Source: Ooceraea biroi (Eukaryota; Arthropoda; Insecta; Hymenoptera; Formicidae). From it: 64,000 nt of DNA. Below, piece after piece: positions 11,701-23,700 of the stretch; positions within the stretch are counted from its first letter, which is position 1; every line of letters starts with the position of its first letter. A model generated the notes under the pieces. The model did not search any database and was not told the DNA's origin. It worked only from the letters and a program-made list of their open reading frames with translations. A program made the position numbers and the translations under genes. Location of the stretch: NCBI RefSeq assembly GCF_003672135.1, contig NC_039508.1:3224001-3288000 (forward strand). Direction: 5' to 3'.

Positions 11701-14700
11701 AGTTATGCAGATTGTTCCGAACAGTTGGACTTTAATGCCGGCATAAATCCTTTGCCACTTAACTTTATACTTGGGCAGTAGAATGTGTTCCCGCCCTCTC
11801 AGCGCAGTCGGGTCCTTCAACCTCTGCCTTTTCTCGCTTACGTGTGCTTTTTATCGAATCCTCTCCTCGCGCCACCGCTCTATCCGTTCTAAGATATTCT
11901 TTTTATTTATATTATTTTTTCCTAATATCAAAAAGTCATTATATTCATATTTAAATCTGATTTTAAATGCAGAAAATTTCAGATTCGATCAAATAAATAG
12001 ACGCAGGACTGATGAGAGCAAGATGCACCCAGAATTCTTTTTTTCTGAATCTCGTCGAGAGATCTATAAAATGAGCCTTGACTCGAGTCTTGCTCTAGCT
12101 TTACTCGATTAAGAGATATCTTCCTCTCATCAGACGTAGATGACCTTGAGAGGAATGAACTCATCATAAAACCCGTTGAATTTCGAGGGGGATAGCACGG
12201 AGGTAAACGTTCGCGAACCAACGACCAGAATGAAACTCGAGCTATCGTCGTCGCGGCTGAAACCTGAACTGGTATTGCCAGCAGGGTTATCATAGATACT
12301 GCAATGCTACTGTCGTCGACACCAAGAGCCCTAACAAGTCCCTGGCCATTTCATATTGCAGTACAATGTGGCTGGCTTTGATCGCAGATAGAGCTGAACG
12401 ACGCATCTTCTGTACGCATCAGCAAATTACGTTACTGTAAAATGGGAATAGTTTGCGATTGTCGCACTATTTTCTATTGCTTTCGCTGGAGCGGAGGATC
12501 TTGAATGTTCAGATACTATTTGATACTTAATATTACCATTAATATCAAATATTTTAGCTACTAGCTATTCTTATGCAACATGGCAATAGACCAGAACAGG
12601 ATTTAAACGATTATTTGATAATACGAAAATAATTTGATATTGTAATTTTTCGGTAGTGCAATAATCGTGAAAAATTTAATGCATTTATATTAAATATGTA
12701 TAGAGGAGAATCCCCAATTATGAGATATGCTCCTAATATGAGATAATGGGGTTTCTGCTAAACTAGTGAGCACCATCTGTTAATTCCACCATGAACTTAT
12801 TACTCTTCGTGTAAAATGTATTTAGTGAAAACTTCATTGTTCGTTATTGCGTTTAGCTTTTGCGAGAAAAGGTTTGTGAAATTGTGAACATGTCAAAGGA
12901 ACTTGAGGTAAGTCTTTAAACCTTGTTTATTATATAATAAAGAAATGGTTGGCAATAGATTCAGTATGCAATGATAGAGTAGAATCGTAGTAACAGGAAA
13001 ATACGCAATTTGTTGAATTGCTTAATTGTAGAGGTTAGATTTCATGATCGCGGAACTCCTAGACGTGTGGCTCGTATAATGAGATATTCAGGATACTCTT
13101 AATATGAGAGAATTATTGCTCGAATATGAAGATTATGTAGTGTAAAAAAAGAAAGAAAATACTACTTAAGGTTAAAGAAAAGTTAATACGAATTTATATT
13201 ACGAATTTTTGTGTATTTAATTTTTATAGAATCTGACTATGGAGGTTAGAGATACGAGGAAGCGTCGACAGTGGAATCGTGAAGATTTGGCGAAGGCTGT
13301 GGCAGCAGTATTTTTATAAAACTATCTAATAAAGTTTTTTACTTGCAATACTGATGTATTTTGCACTTTTAACACCGATTTCTCGAGGTATCTTATATTA
13401 AGAGCACACTTTCGCGATCCTGCGTAAAGCTCTTTTTTCAAATTTTTTTAATTTTCAGAAAAAATAATATTTAAATTAGATTTTCATTTCACCAACCTAA
13501 AGCTTATTAAATTCTCTTCAAGATAACGTATTACATTTTTAAATTCTGCCTATAGATTTCCTTACATTCGGCAAAATAGATATGGTATCTCATAATCGGG
13601 GACTTTCCTCTAATATTTGCCAAATAAAAATATTGCGTAATAAAAAGTAATATAACAGCAATAAAATTATTAGTCATCTGTCATATGTTTATTATTTTCT
13701 AAAAAGCAGGAATCCGATCGATTGTAACGATTAATTGCGATTATTGACACGCTTGTTGCGTTTTATATTCAAGAACTGTTGTAACGGTTTTATAAGGGTC
13801 TTTTAATTTTCCCGCGAGTACGTTGCTACGCAAGCGCACATCCGATCGCGTTGCCAAAGATGGAGAACAGGTTTTCCGGCGCCTCGTGCGTGGAATATGG
13901 CGGTCTCTGCTTTGGGCGGGAAACACACTCGTGCAGCATGCCAGTTCTGCCTCGCAGAACATTACCGTCGTTGTATCTTTACAGTTACGACGCGCGTTTC
14001 TGTGGTGTTACGTGAAGAGGATAACATAAGACGTAAGAAGAGACCTAATCGTGCTTCGCAGATAACTTTAGGGAATCACTAGCACCTTGCTGCATACATA
14101 AATCGATAAAAGGAGGTAAAACGAGCTCGTTCATCCTCAAGATAATTGCCATAGGTACTGTTGTATTTACGATAATCAAGCATACCTTTGTACCTCGTGT
14201 TGAGTATTGAATATGATGATGATTATTACGTGACAATTGATTTGTTACGTGGAGACAGTGGGATTGTTTAATAGGTTGGTGATTTTTGGAAGACTAGCGT
14301 GGCTTTCAATTTTCATGTTGTGTTAGACAATGTAAAACTGGAATGAGTTGGCCTGTGTAATTAATTAAATTAACTCGTGAACAATTGCTTCATTGTTTCA
14401 GGAAGAAGTTGCAGTACACTGCTCGAGAAAATGGCTTCTCCACAAAAGCTCTACAAAGCTCCATTCACAATTTGCATAGAGGGAAATATTGGAAGTGGTA
14501 AAACGACATTCTTGAATCATTTCCAAAACTTTAACAATGCTACGATTTTGCAAGAGCCAGTGGAGCTGTGGCAAAACATAGCTGGCGTGAATTTATTGGT
14601 AGGTCTTTCATCGTACTGTACTTATATATAATCATTATTTTCGTCATTCAACCTCATACTTTTACTTTTTCTTTTTAATGATTTCTTTACTAATTCTTTA

Positions 14701-17700
14701 CTAATGGACAATTAAGTCATTCAAAAGAATCCAAAAAATCTAGAAAAATAATATCTGTAACGCTTTTAGGATCTGTTCTACAAGGATTCAGTACATTATG
14801 GTTTCATGTTCCAATCGTACGCTCAATTAAGTAGATTACAGTTGCATACTATGAGCACACCATCGCCGTACAAAGTTATGGAACGATCCATATTCAGCTC
14901 ACGATGCTTCTTGGAGAATATGAAGCGTACAAATATGATAAAGGATGTAGAGGCAACGATCTTGGAACAATGGCACGATTGGTGCATGGAAAGCACCAAG
15001 ATAAAAATCGACTTGATAGGTACGTACATTTGTTAGCTATGGAATTATTTTTCTACCAAGCTTCCTTTGCATAAAATGTTTTATTCGCGAGTTTAGTATA
15101 TCTAAGGACATCACCTGAGGTGGTATATCAGAGAATGCAATTGCGTGCGCGCAAGGAAGAAGAGGCCGTATCGTTGGAGTATCTGAGACAGATACACGAG
15201 ATTCATGAAGAGTGGCTGTGTAGGCAGACTTTATTTTCTCTACCGGCGCCGGTTATGATCGTAGACGGCGATAAAAGTCTCGAGGAAATGGTGCCGCAAT
15301 TCGAGAAGTGCAAAAATCAGATACTTAACAGGAAAATTGATGACAAACGCGGTACCAGAACCACGATAGTTCATTAAAACACGGTAAGTCGATGTCACTA
15401 CATCATTTGAACGCTAATTGAATTATTTAAATATTTGTAAATGATCTTTTCCTAAAATCTAAAAGTGATATTAAAAATCTTAGGTTCTCTTTATGCAATA
15501 GTAACTCTCGTGGCTTACCTTCAGAGACTGAAATAATACTGTGTTCCGGGAAAGTGGGCTGATTGTCATTAACATCGATTACTCGCACGCTCAGTGCAGC
15601 CGTGCCAGTTAATTGAGGATTTCCTTGGTCGGTCGCGATGATGGTCAGCCGATATTTTTCACGTATTTCACGATCTAGAACTATGTTGGTCCGTACAACC
15701 CCGCTGTACGGTGGGCTTATGGTGAAGGCGTTATCTGGATTGCCGTCCACAATATGATATAAGATCTTGCTGTTTACTCCCTGATCAGCATCGCTAGCTG
15801 AAAGCTACAAGCAAATTTTGACAATATAGAGTTGTGTGAATGGCTACACATTCTGTAGACTAACTTTTTACATATATCCTGACATTATTAATATATATAT
15901 TTTTATATCCCGACATTATCAACGTAAAATCGAAAATAAATAAATATACGTCAATTGCCATATTTGAACTATTTGATTGTGTACTGTGTTTTCTTTAAAT
16001 CCTCTTTTCACTTTATAAAAATGCATCATAAAGAATCAACAGAAATGCAAATAAAGTACCAACAAAAATCATGCACCATTGCTTTTATTGCATATTAGGC
16101 TGATAATGATAATGTTGCGATATTAAATTTGAAGTAATTCAGATGGCTTATTTCCCGAAAAGATTGCCTACTGCAAGTTAGTCTCTTACACGAGACGTAA
16201 GAGGAATGGTTTTCCAAAACTTTAAAGTCTTACTTTTACGACGAAATCTCCTTTGACGTTGCCCTCGAGAACAGTGGCCGAGTATTGCGTTTGCGTGAAG
16301 ATCGGCGGGTTATCGTTGACATCGGATACCCTGACGATCACTTTGACGTGCGCCTCCAGGATATCCGGTCCGACCGTTCTTGCCATTACGTGCAGAATGT
16401 GCCTCGAACTTTCTCTGGGTTCCTCCGGCTGCTGGCCTTCGAGAGACCTGCCCCACGTGTTGGTGCGTTCCGCGTCGTCCGGCAGTTCCTCACAGGGCTT
16501 CACCGTTAGATCGTTCCAGAGTTCCGCGTCCAGCTTGGTAGGATCGTTGACGCGCAGCAGACCGGTACCTTCGTCGATCGCGAAGGTGTCAAAGTCGTTG
16601 CCCGACGCGATCGAGTACGAGACGTGTTGTCTCCTGCCATCAGTACGCACTGCGATGATTTGGATGATCTCCGTGCCACTCGCTGAGTTTTCCTGGACGA
16701 CGACGTTGTACGTGTCGTTCTGGAACTTCAGGGCGGGCGTTAGGTCCACGAGATCGCCAACCTGGAGCTCGATCAACCCCTGGGCGTGCTTCGGCGGGTT
16801 TCCCTTGTCCCTGGCCAACACCTTGAGGTGGTAGATTCTGCCGTTGTCCTGCGACAGCGATAGACTTGCCGTAACCACGCCGGTCTTAGGGTGGATTCGA
16901 AACTTTGGTTTCTCCTGCTCGTGCAGGAACGAGTACACGATCTCGCCATTGGCATCTTCGTCGGCGTCGTTGGCCGACACTCGGAGGATATTTTGACCCG
17001 GTTGTATGCCGGTGGATACGCGAGCCCGAAAGGGATACTCCTCGAAAACCGGTGCATTATCGTTCACGTCGCTGATGTTGATCTCGACGGGTATCGAAGT
17101 GCTCTTGGCGTCGTATTTGCCACTGTCCGTGGCGACTACGTGGAAGGAGTAGCTGCTTTGGCGTTCGCGATCCAGTGAACTGCATCGAGTAGAAAGAAAC
17201 AGAGATTAATTATGGAATATTGAGATTAATGGAGAGAATGAATAAATTGAACAAAAGTACAAGGAAAACTTTTATGTTGCGTTTTATATCATCATATTTT
17301 ACTATCATCGTTACTTTGGACACAAAACTATATATTTGTGATTTAGCAAGTCATTAAAAAATAAAAGAATAAAATAATTATGTTAGTCTTTCAATTAATT
17401 ACTTGGAAAGTTAATAATTAATCCGAGGTAATTCTAATATTGGTTTTAGGCGCTGCTTTAAAGGATATTTTGAATTTAGATATAAAACCGTATCTTCGAA
17501 CAACGTTACTATAAAGTTACACAAAGATCGAGAGCAAGAGAAGTTCCCAGCGATGCCTTAGACAGCATAATCTTCGCAATAACTCTTAATAAGCGTGGGA
17601 TAATGATCGGCCGCTGGTAGTGCACGAGTTCGATACGCTTATTTACGATTGCGCGAAGCTAACTCGGATATTCCACACTGCCAATTGCAGCTTAGATTGT

Positions 17701-20700
17701 GCAGTTCTCTACCGCGTTTCAACAGAAGAATAGTTCGTGTCGCAAAGAGAACGCGTCTCACTCCGAAGTAGTTTGTGCAAGAAATTAAATTTTAATTTTA
17801 TGCTGTCAGTCATCCAAGAAATAAGTAAAACGCATATGGATCTACATTTTTATCGTGAAAAGTTTAAGAGCGTCGCATTAAAAGAAACTGATTTTCCAGC
17901 TAATAAAGACCCAATTATCTCTACAAAAAATCATCGAGATTCACTAGCACGCATCATCCCCGGTATCTTCTCGGTTTCCTTGGCATCAATCTCGATTTGC
18001 GCTATTTCTCAAGAGATAACGTTCTAACGAACTGAACTGGTCCTTGTTTGACCCGGTGCTGCATCTACCGGATGATCTTCAAGCGAGGAAGGAAAATGTC
18101 TTGTACACCTTACCGTTGTCGGGACGCCGCGGAGCGCGGTCGGCTTCCAAAGGTAACCAGGATTGTCGAAGCAAGAGCAACAGCGAGGCGACACGAAAGC
18201 CGAAAGGGTTCGCGATCGAAGGAAGAGGATACCAAACACAGGAGGCGCACGAAAGAGCGGAGGAAATGAGAAGAAACGTACGGACTCACGACGGGAGGGG
18301 TGAAGAGAGGAAAGAGGAAAGGATGGGTCTGGAGAGAGGAGCCCGAACGAGATCTGGTTTTGCATATCAGGCATTTTGCCGGCTGAAATAACGCATTGAA
18401 ATGCCACATGGTGTCCCGCCGAAATGACACACGGCTGTCGCGGCGCTAAAGTACGCGCCCCTGCGCTCCTCCTCATGACTACTGACACCCCGTAACGTCG
18501 AGCGGTCCTCGCTGCTCCACGATTTAGCAGCCCTCGCACACCGCAACAGGATGCAGCGACCGATAGACGGGGACGGGGGTGACAAAAGGCGGAAAGGGAG
18601 ACGGCAAGAACCGAGCGGGATCATACCGGAACCGTAAACCGAGATTGGCAGCGGCGACTAATTGCGGCGTAGGATTAAAGCGCGATTCGTGAGTCACCGA
18701 GACGGATGTTGGGCGTGCCGGTCATGCGAGTTTACGGCGACCCCGTTGGGATAATGCGACGGGCAAATTACATATTCCCGACGTGGAAGTGATTTATCCA
18801 AATCGCTCTGTCGGCCGCGAGAACGGTTTGAAGCGGGAAACGCGATCGGCCGCGATGCTACGCGGAGGTGACGTCTAATCGCCGCCGTAGAACTATCGCT
18901 GCCGTGTACACCCATAAAAGGTAAAGTTTTATAAGGGCTCGATACTGTGCGCGATTCCGCAATTCGATCGCGCAATTAGATTCGAGGTTTCCCTTCGCCG
19001 TCGAAGACTGTATCGGGCAGTTAACGATCGCCGACGTGCGTTTCGTCAGGATCAAGGTTCGCGGCAGCCCGTAGCGAAATCGTCCATTAATTAACGAACC
19101 ACGGGCTTGCCGTTTGGAGGGATGGACGGAAGCCACGGAAAGTCTTCGCCTTAACGACGTCCCGAGATATCGGTTTATTGCGCGCGTAATCATAAGAGAC
19201 GCACACATACACGCGCCTACAGGCCGAGGAGGATGAGTGGAACGTCAGGGAAGGACCGAGAGGACGAAGAAACGAGAGAGACAGAGAAAAAGGAAGGAAG
19301 GGTATCTCGGGTTGTGCCGACAGCTTATGCATACGGAATCGTTTAATCGGCCATAGTGCATCGCTCGTGAAGCGCATCGACTGACTTTATAATTTTACGA
19401 CGTTCCTAGACCATTCCGCGCTACTCCTTCCTCCCGCAACGTCCCTAAGCGTTGATCTTTTCTCGCGATACGCCACTCGATGCTCTCCCTCGTGTGCACG
19501 TGCGTCTCTGCCTTCCGCTTTACGACGTTATACTACAGTCGTGATCTCTCCCTGGATGATCCTAATCGAATGTGCAATGAAGGTCGCGGTAATTAACGCC
19601 AGGATCAAATTAGTCGGTTGGCAGTTGAGATCAGCGAGACTCGCATGCGGTGCCAGAAGGGAAGAGGGAGGAAAGACGGGAGAAACGAAGAGCGACTGAA
19701 ACTCGGTTGAGAGAGGGAGAGGAAACAGAAGAGCTCAGAAGAGAAGGAAACGGCCAAGAGAGTGACAGAAGGCGGAGGTAAAAGAAAGAGGAGAAGTCAG
19801 GCGTACGTAAAAAGGCGAACGACGGAACGTGCACTCACCCGGCGGTGGTAACGACGCCGGTCAGGTTGTCGACCCTAAAGAGCCAGCTTGTCTCCCCGGC
19901 GATGGCGTATGTGATCTTCCCGTTTACACCTTGGTCCGGATCGGTCGCCTTCACGGACATCACGCTCGAGTCCGGCGCGACGTCCTCTGAGATGGTCGTC
20001 ATGTATATGGGGGAAAAGTAATACACCGGATTGCCCGATGGTCCGTACTGAAAACCACTGCGAGACTCGGTATCCGTGTACTGATTCTTCACGAAGGTCG
20101 GCGCGTTGTCGTTCATGTCGAGGACGACCACGGTGAGGTTGCAGCGCGCTTCCCGGCTCGGTTTTCCCTTGTCTTTGGCGGAGATCGTCAGGACGTACTT
20201 GGGTACGGTTTCGCGATCAAGATTTGACATCGACAGCACCCCGGCGGCCGAATCCAGCGTGAACTTGGAACCGATGTTGCCAGCTGGAAACAAAAGTGCA
20301 AAGAACGAGAGTCGAGCGCACATTCTATTATACTTGTGCGATTCTTCACGCTGGATGAACTCGGGCGGAGTGACTTACCTGCGATGCTGTAGAGGATCTC
20401 GCCGTTCTTCCCCTCGTCAAGATCGGTCGCGGCCACGGTGTGGATCACCGAGGTTTCCTGATTCTCCGGCACAGCGAGGGTGTAGCAGGAACCCGGCCGA
20501 AATTCCGGGCTGTTGTCGTTCTCGTCCAACACGATCACTTCCAGAGTGGTGATGTCGAGCAGCTTGCTGGACCTCGCCAGGATGGAAACGGAGTAACGTC
20601 CGACCTTCTCGCGATCCAGGGGGCCCCGAAGGGTGACTAGACCATTGGGCGCGATGGCGAATTTGTTCGAGGCTGCGTCATTCGGGATGCTGAAGGTGAC

Positions 20701-23700
20701 GTTACCTACGCGTCAAGTAACAAGAGATTTAGTATCCGTTTCCTGGAAAGGGGAAAAGGAAACCGTCGTCTCCTCCGCGGTACCGCGATCGAAGACGACT
20801 TCGCGATGCAACGCTTTTCCGGTTCGAGCCGCGGCGGACTTTAATGCACTCGATTCTCGAATTCCAGCGCTTAGCCCATGCTCGTCGGATTTTTAGCAGA
20901 CTTGGAACAAAGCGGCGCGCCGGTTTAGCGTACAAGAGTGCGCACGTCCGAGACTACCCTCGTCGTGTCCCTGGCGGGTAACCGGAACCGCGACATCACG
21001 CACGCACACACGCGGCACGGCGTGTATGACGGCGCCGGTGTTGGTGGAAGCCGGCGATTTGCCTATGCGTACCGCGGCACGCTGGTGGCACGATGATATA
21101 CGCGGCCATTGTTTCGCCCCGTCGTCCCTAATCCCCCTCGTTCTGCGCCCGCTCCCACACTTTCGCAAGCTGCCCCTATGCGCTACCGAGAGCGGCTCGT
21201 ATCCCGAGGGATACGTTAGGCATCCTTTGGCGCATCCGCGCTAATGCGCTCGTTCGGTACGCGAGCGTTGTGACAGATAAGCTCGAAGCCACAAATGCAC
21301 CGCGTTGTCGGCGGTTCGCCGAGGAGTTTGCCGCCTCTGCGGAACCTCGCGGCTCCTCCACGCGTGTTTTAACCGTGCATCGAACTCGGACCTAGCTAGA
21401 CCAGATCGTTCTCGTGTAAAATACGTTCGTCGCGCGAATCTAACGCAAAGGGACGATGCGCGAAGTACGTACGCGAAGTGAGTACGACCGTCGTACGTGA
21501 GCGCAAAGATGCGCGTGTTAGGGTACTTGAGAATCGTGTGGAACTTCGTTTATCGAACGCTCGCACGGCCTAATTGACTCCTCGCTCATTTTACCGATCT
21601 CCCCGACCGCTGAAAAAATCTCATCAGGTGTTGCGGTATACGAGTGCGCGGAGCGTGATCATGTCGGATCGGTATTTCCGGAACGAGCGACTTTCGAGCC
21701 GCACGACTCGCGATGTTTATCGGCCCGTCTCCGTGTTCGACGAGGGAGACACGTCGACTCGTTTCCCTAATCGTTGCTGCACTCCACCTCACGGGATTGC
21801 TAATGTATTCCGTGGGCTCGTCCGGCCACTCGCGAAACTCCCGCGACGATAATTAGCGGCTTCGCGAGGAGCCTCGCATTCGCTCGCGCGTCCTCCTGCG
21901 GAAGATGACGCGGCTTTTGCCGTAAATAACGCGAACGAGCCGGCTCGAAAGCTCGTTATCGCGTTTTCCGACGAAGGAGGAACCGAGGACGTTCGGTATT
22001 CCGTGGCACGGGCAAATGTCGGAATTTTCTCGGTCGGCCGAGACCTCGACTCGCTTTTTAAGGCGGGCGAGAACGCACGCGCGCGCGCGCGCAAAGTAGG
22101 GAGACGAACGGGGTTCGCCGCAGCGGGGTATTCGCGCGCCAGGGCCCTTTACACGGGTGGAACGCGTCGGCGACGACCCCGAGGGAGCCCGAGCCGCGCG
22201 AGTCATTTCGCTGAATTTACTATAATGCTCGGTACCGGCCGGATTCAAGGCAATTATTCGAGGTATTTTCGTAGCAGGGCTTTCCTATTAGCCGCGGCGG
22301 AGCGTAGCCGCGATTATGTCCGGCCTCGCGCGCGCGCAACAGCCTGCGCGTGGTGTGTATAGGCGTGTGTAGGGCGGCATCTCGGACGCGGCACTATCTA
22401 CGCCGTAGACACCGAGTGCAAGGGAGAAGGATGAGATCGCAGTTGCCAGGACGAAGCGAGACGCCCGGAGAAGAACGAGAGATAGCAGATTGTAATTTCA
22501 GCCGCGCGCGCTCTACACGCCGCTAAATTGGCAGCATCCTTCTACACCGTCCGGCGACTTTATGTGCGCACCACCGAAACACAATGAGGACGCGTCCGTA
22601 GCGCCTAAAAGGGACCTCCGTTCTTGGTCCTCCCGCGCGTCCTCGTTACGTCCGGGGATCGATAAGTTTTCGGGCGCGTTGCTCGCTTTGCTGCGCGCGG
22701 CATTGTACGCCGCGAACACGCGTGCACGTCGCTTCGTCCGAGCCCGTAAATCGGACAGCGAGCTTGATCCGGCCCGATCGTGCGGACGTCGTTAAATCGA
22801 CGGTAACTTTATATATTCAATCGTGGCCATGACCGAGTAACTTGGCAAGGACTTGCAAATCTCGCATTCAGACATGAAACTGTCGATACGTGTGATTGCA
22901 CGATAAAAAAGGTCTTTTCTCTTACCTTGATCGGCAACCGCTGGTCCGGCGACGTTCAGCACGGGTGCCCCAACGTGGAGATCCTCAGAAATACTGGCGA
23001 CGGGATTGGGCAATAGTAGCCGAGGGGGTCCGCTGTCCTGCGCCGTCACCGGCATCAAGCTTAGCTTCAGCATAGCCTTACGCGGCGGCGATCCATGATC
23101 GTTGGCCGTGATCTCGAGATCCGTGGGCTTGGCGATGGGCTTGGCGAGGCTCACGATGCCCGATTCGTAGCCCACGGTGAAGCATGCCTCTTCGTTGCCC
23201 GAAGTTATCACGTAGGACACCCGGCCGTTGTCGCCCGAGTCCTTGTCCACGGCGACGACTCTTACCAAGCTGGCACCTGATAATGTTGGAGACACAACGA
23301 CCGTGAATAACTTTTCTGTCATGCATGCGACTGCAATGCACTCAACTCACGAAATAAGATACTTACCAGGTAGTAGATTAGACGCGACTGCTATCTTGGT
23401 GGACTCTGGCGCGACGAAGACGGGATCGTTGTCATTCTGATCGAGGACGATGATCCTTGCGGTGACCGTGGAGGCTAATTGTTCCCCCGACGGTGCTCGG
23501 TCCGACGCTTTAAGAACCAGAGTGTACTCTGCCCTCTCCTCCCTGTCCAGCTGCTTGGCCAGTGTCAAAGAGCCCGTCAGGGAGTCCACGGCGAAGCAAC
23601 CTTTTGACGGAAATTCGGCCACGAGACCGTATCTAAGTTCGCCGTTCATGCCGCTGTCCAGGTCACTGGCCGTGAGATTGTAGATGCTTGAACCGATTGC

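Larger units (their letters stand above)
8553..12702 (-). other. ds intron between mariner and pogo-like element, no gene seen
   Basis: This is intronic DNA between two transposons. It contains a GAA repeat (about 11064-11092), a GA-rich tract (about 11620-11660) and the candidate TATA promoter at 11695. A 68-codon plus-strand frame at 8651-8857 (MLQQLEQIAREEFRY...) reads somewhat protein-like, but I do not recognise it. The far right part (about 11880-12700) is AT-rich. Confidence 0.6.

Noticed and set aside
14377..14430. Upstream in-frame ATG of dNK that would add 18 residues
   Set aside because: A TTGTTTCAG acceptor lies between it and the family-like start, so this ATG is probably intronic. 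A short leader from a spliced transcript cannot be fully excluded.
16253..16834. 193-codon plus-strand frame opposite ds exon w12
   Set aside because: It is the antisense shadow of a cadherin exon that matches Dachsous well.
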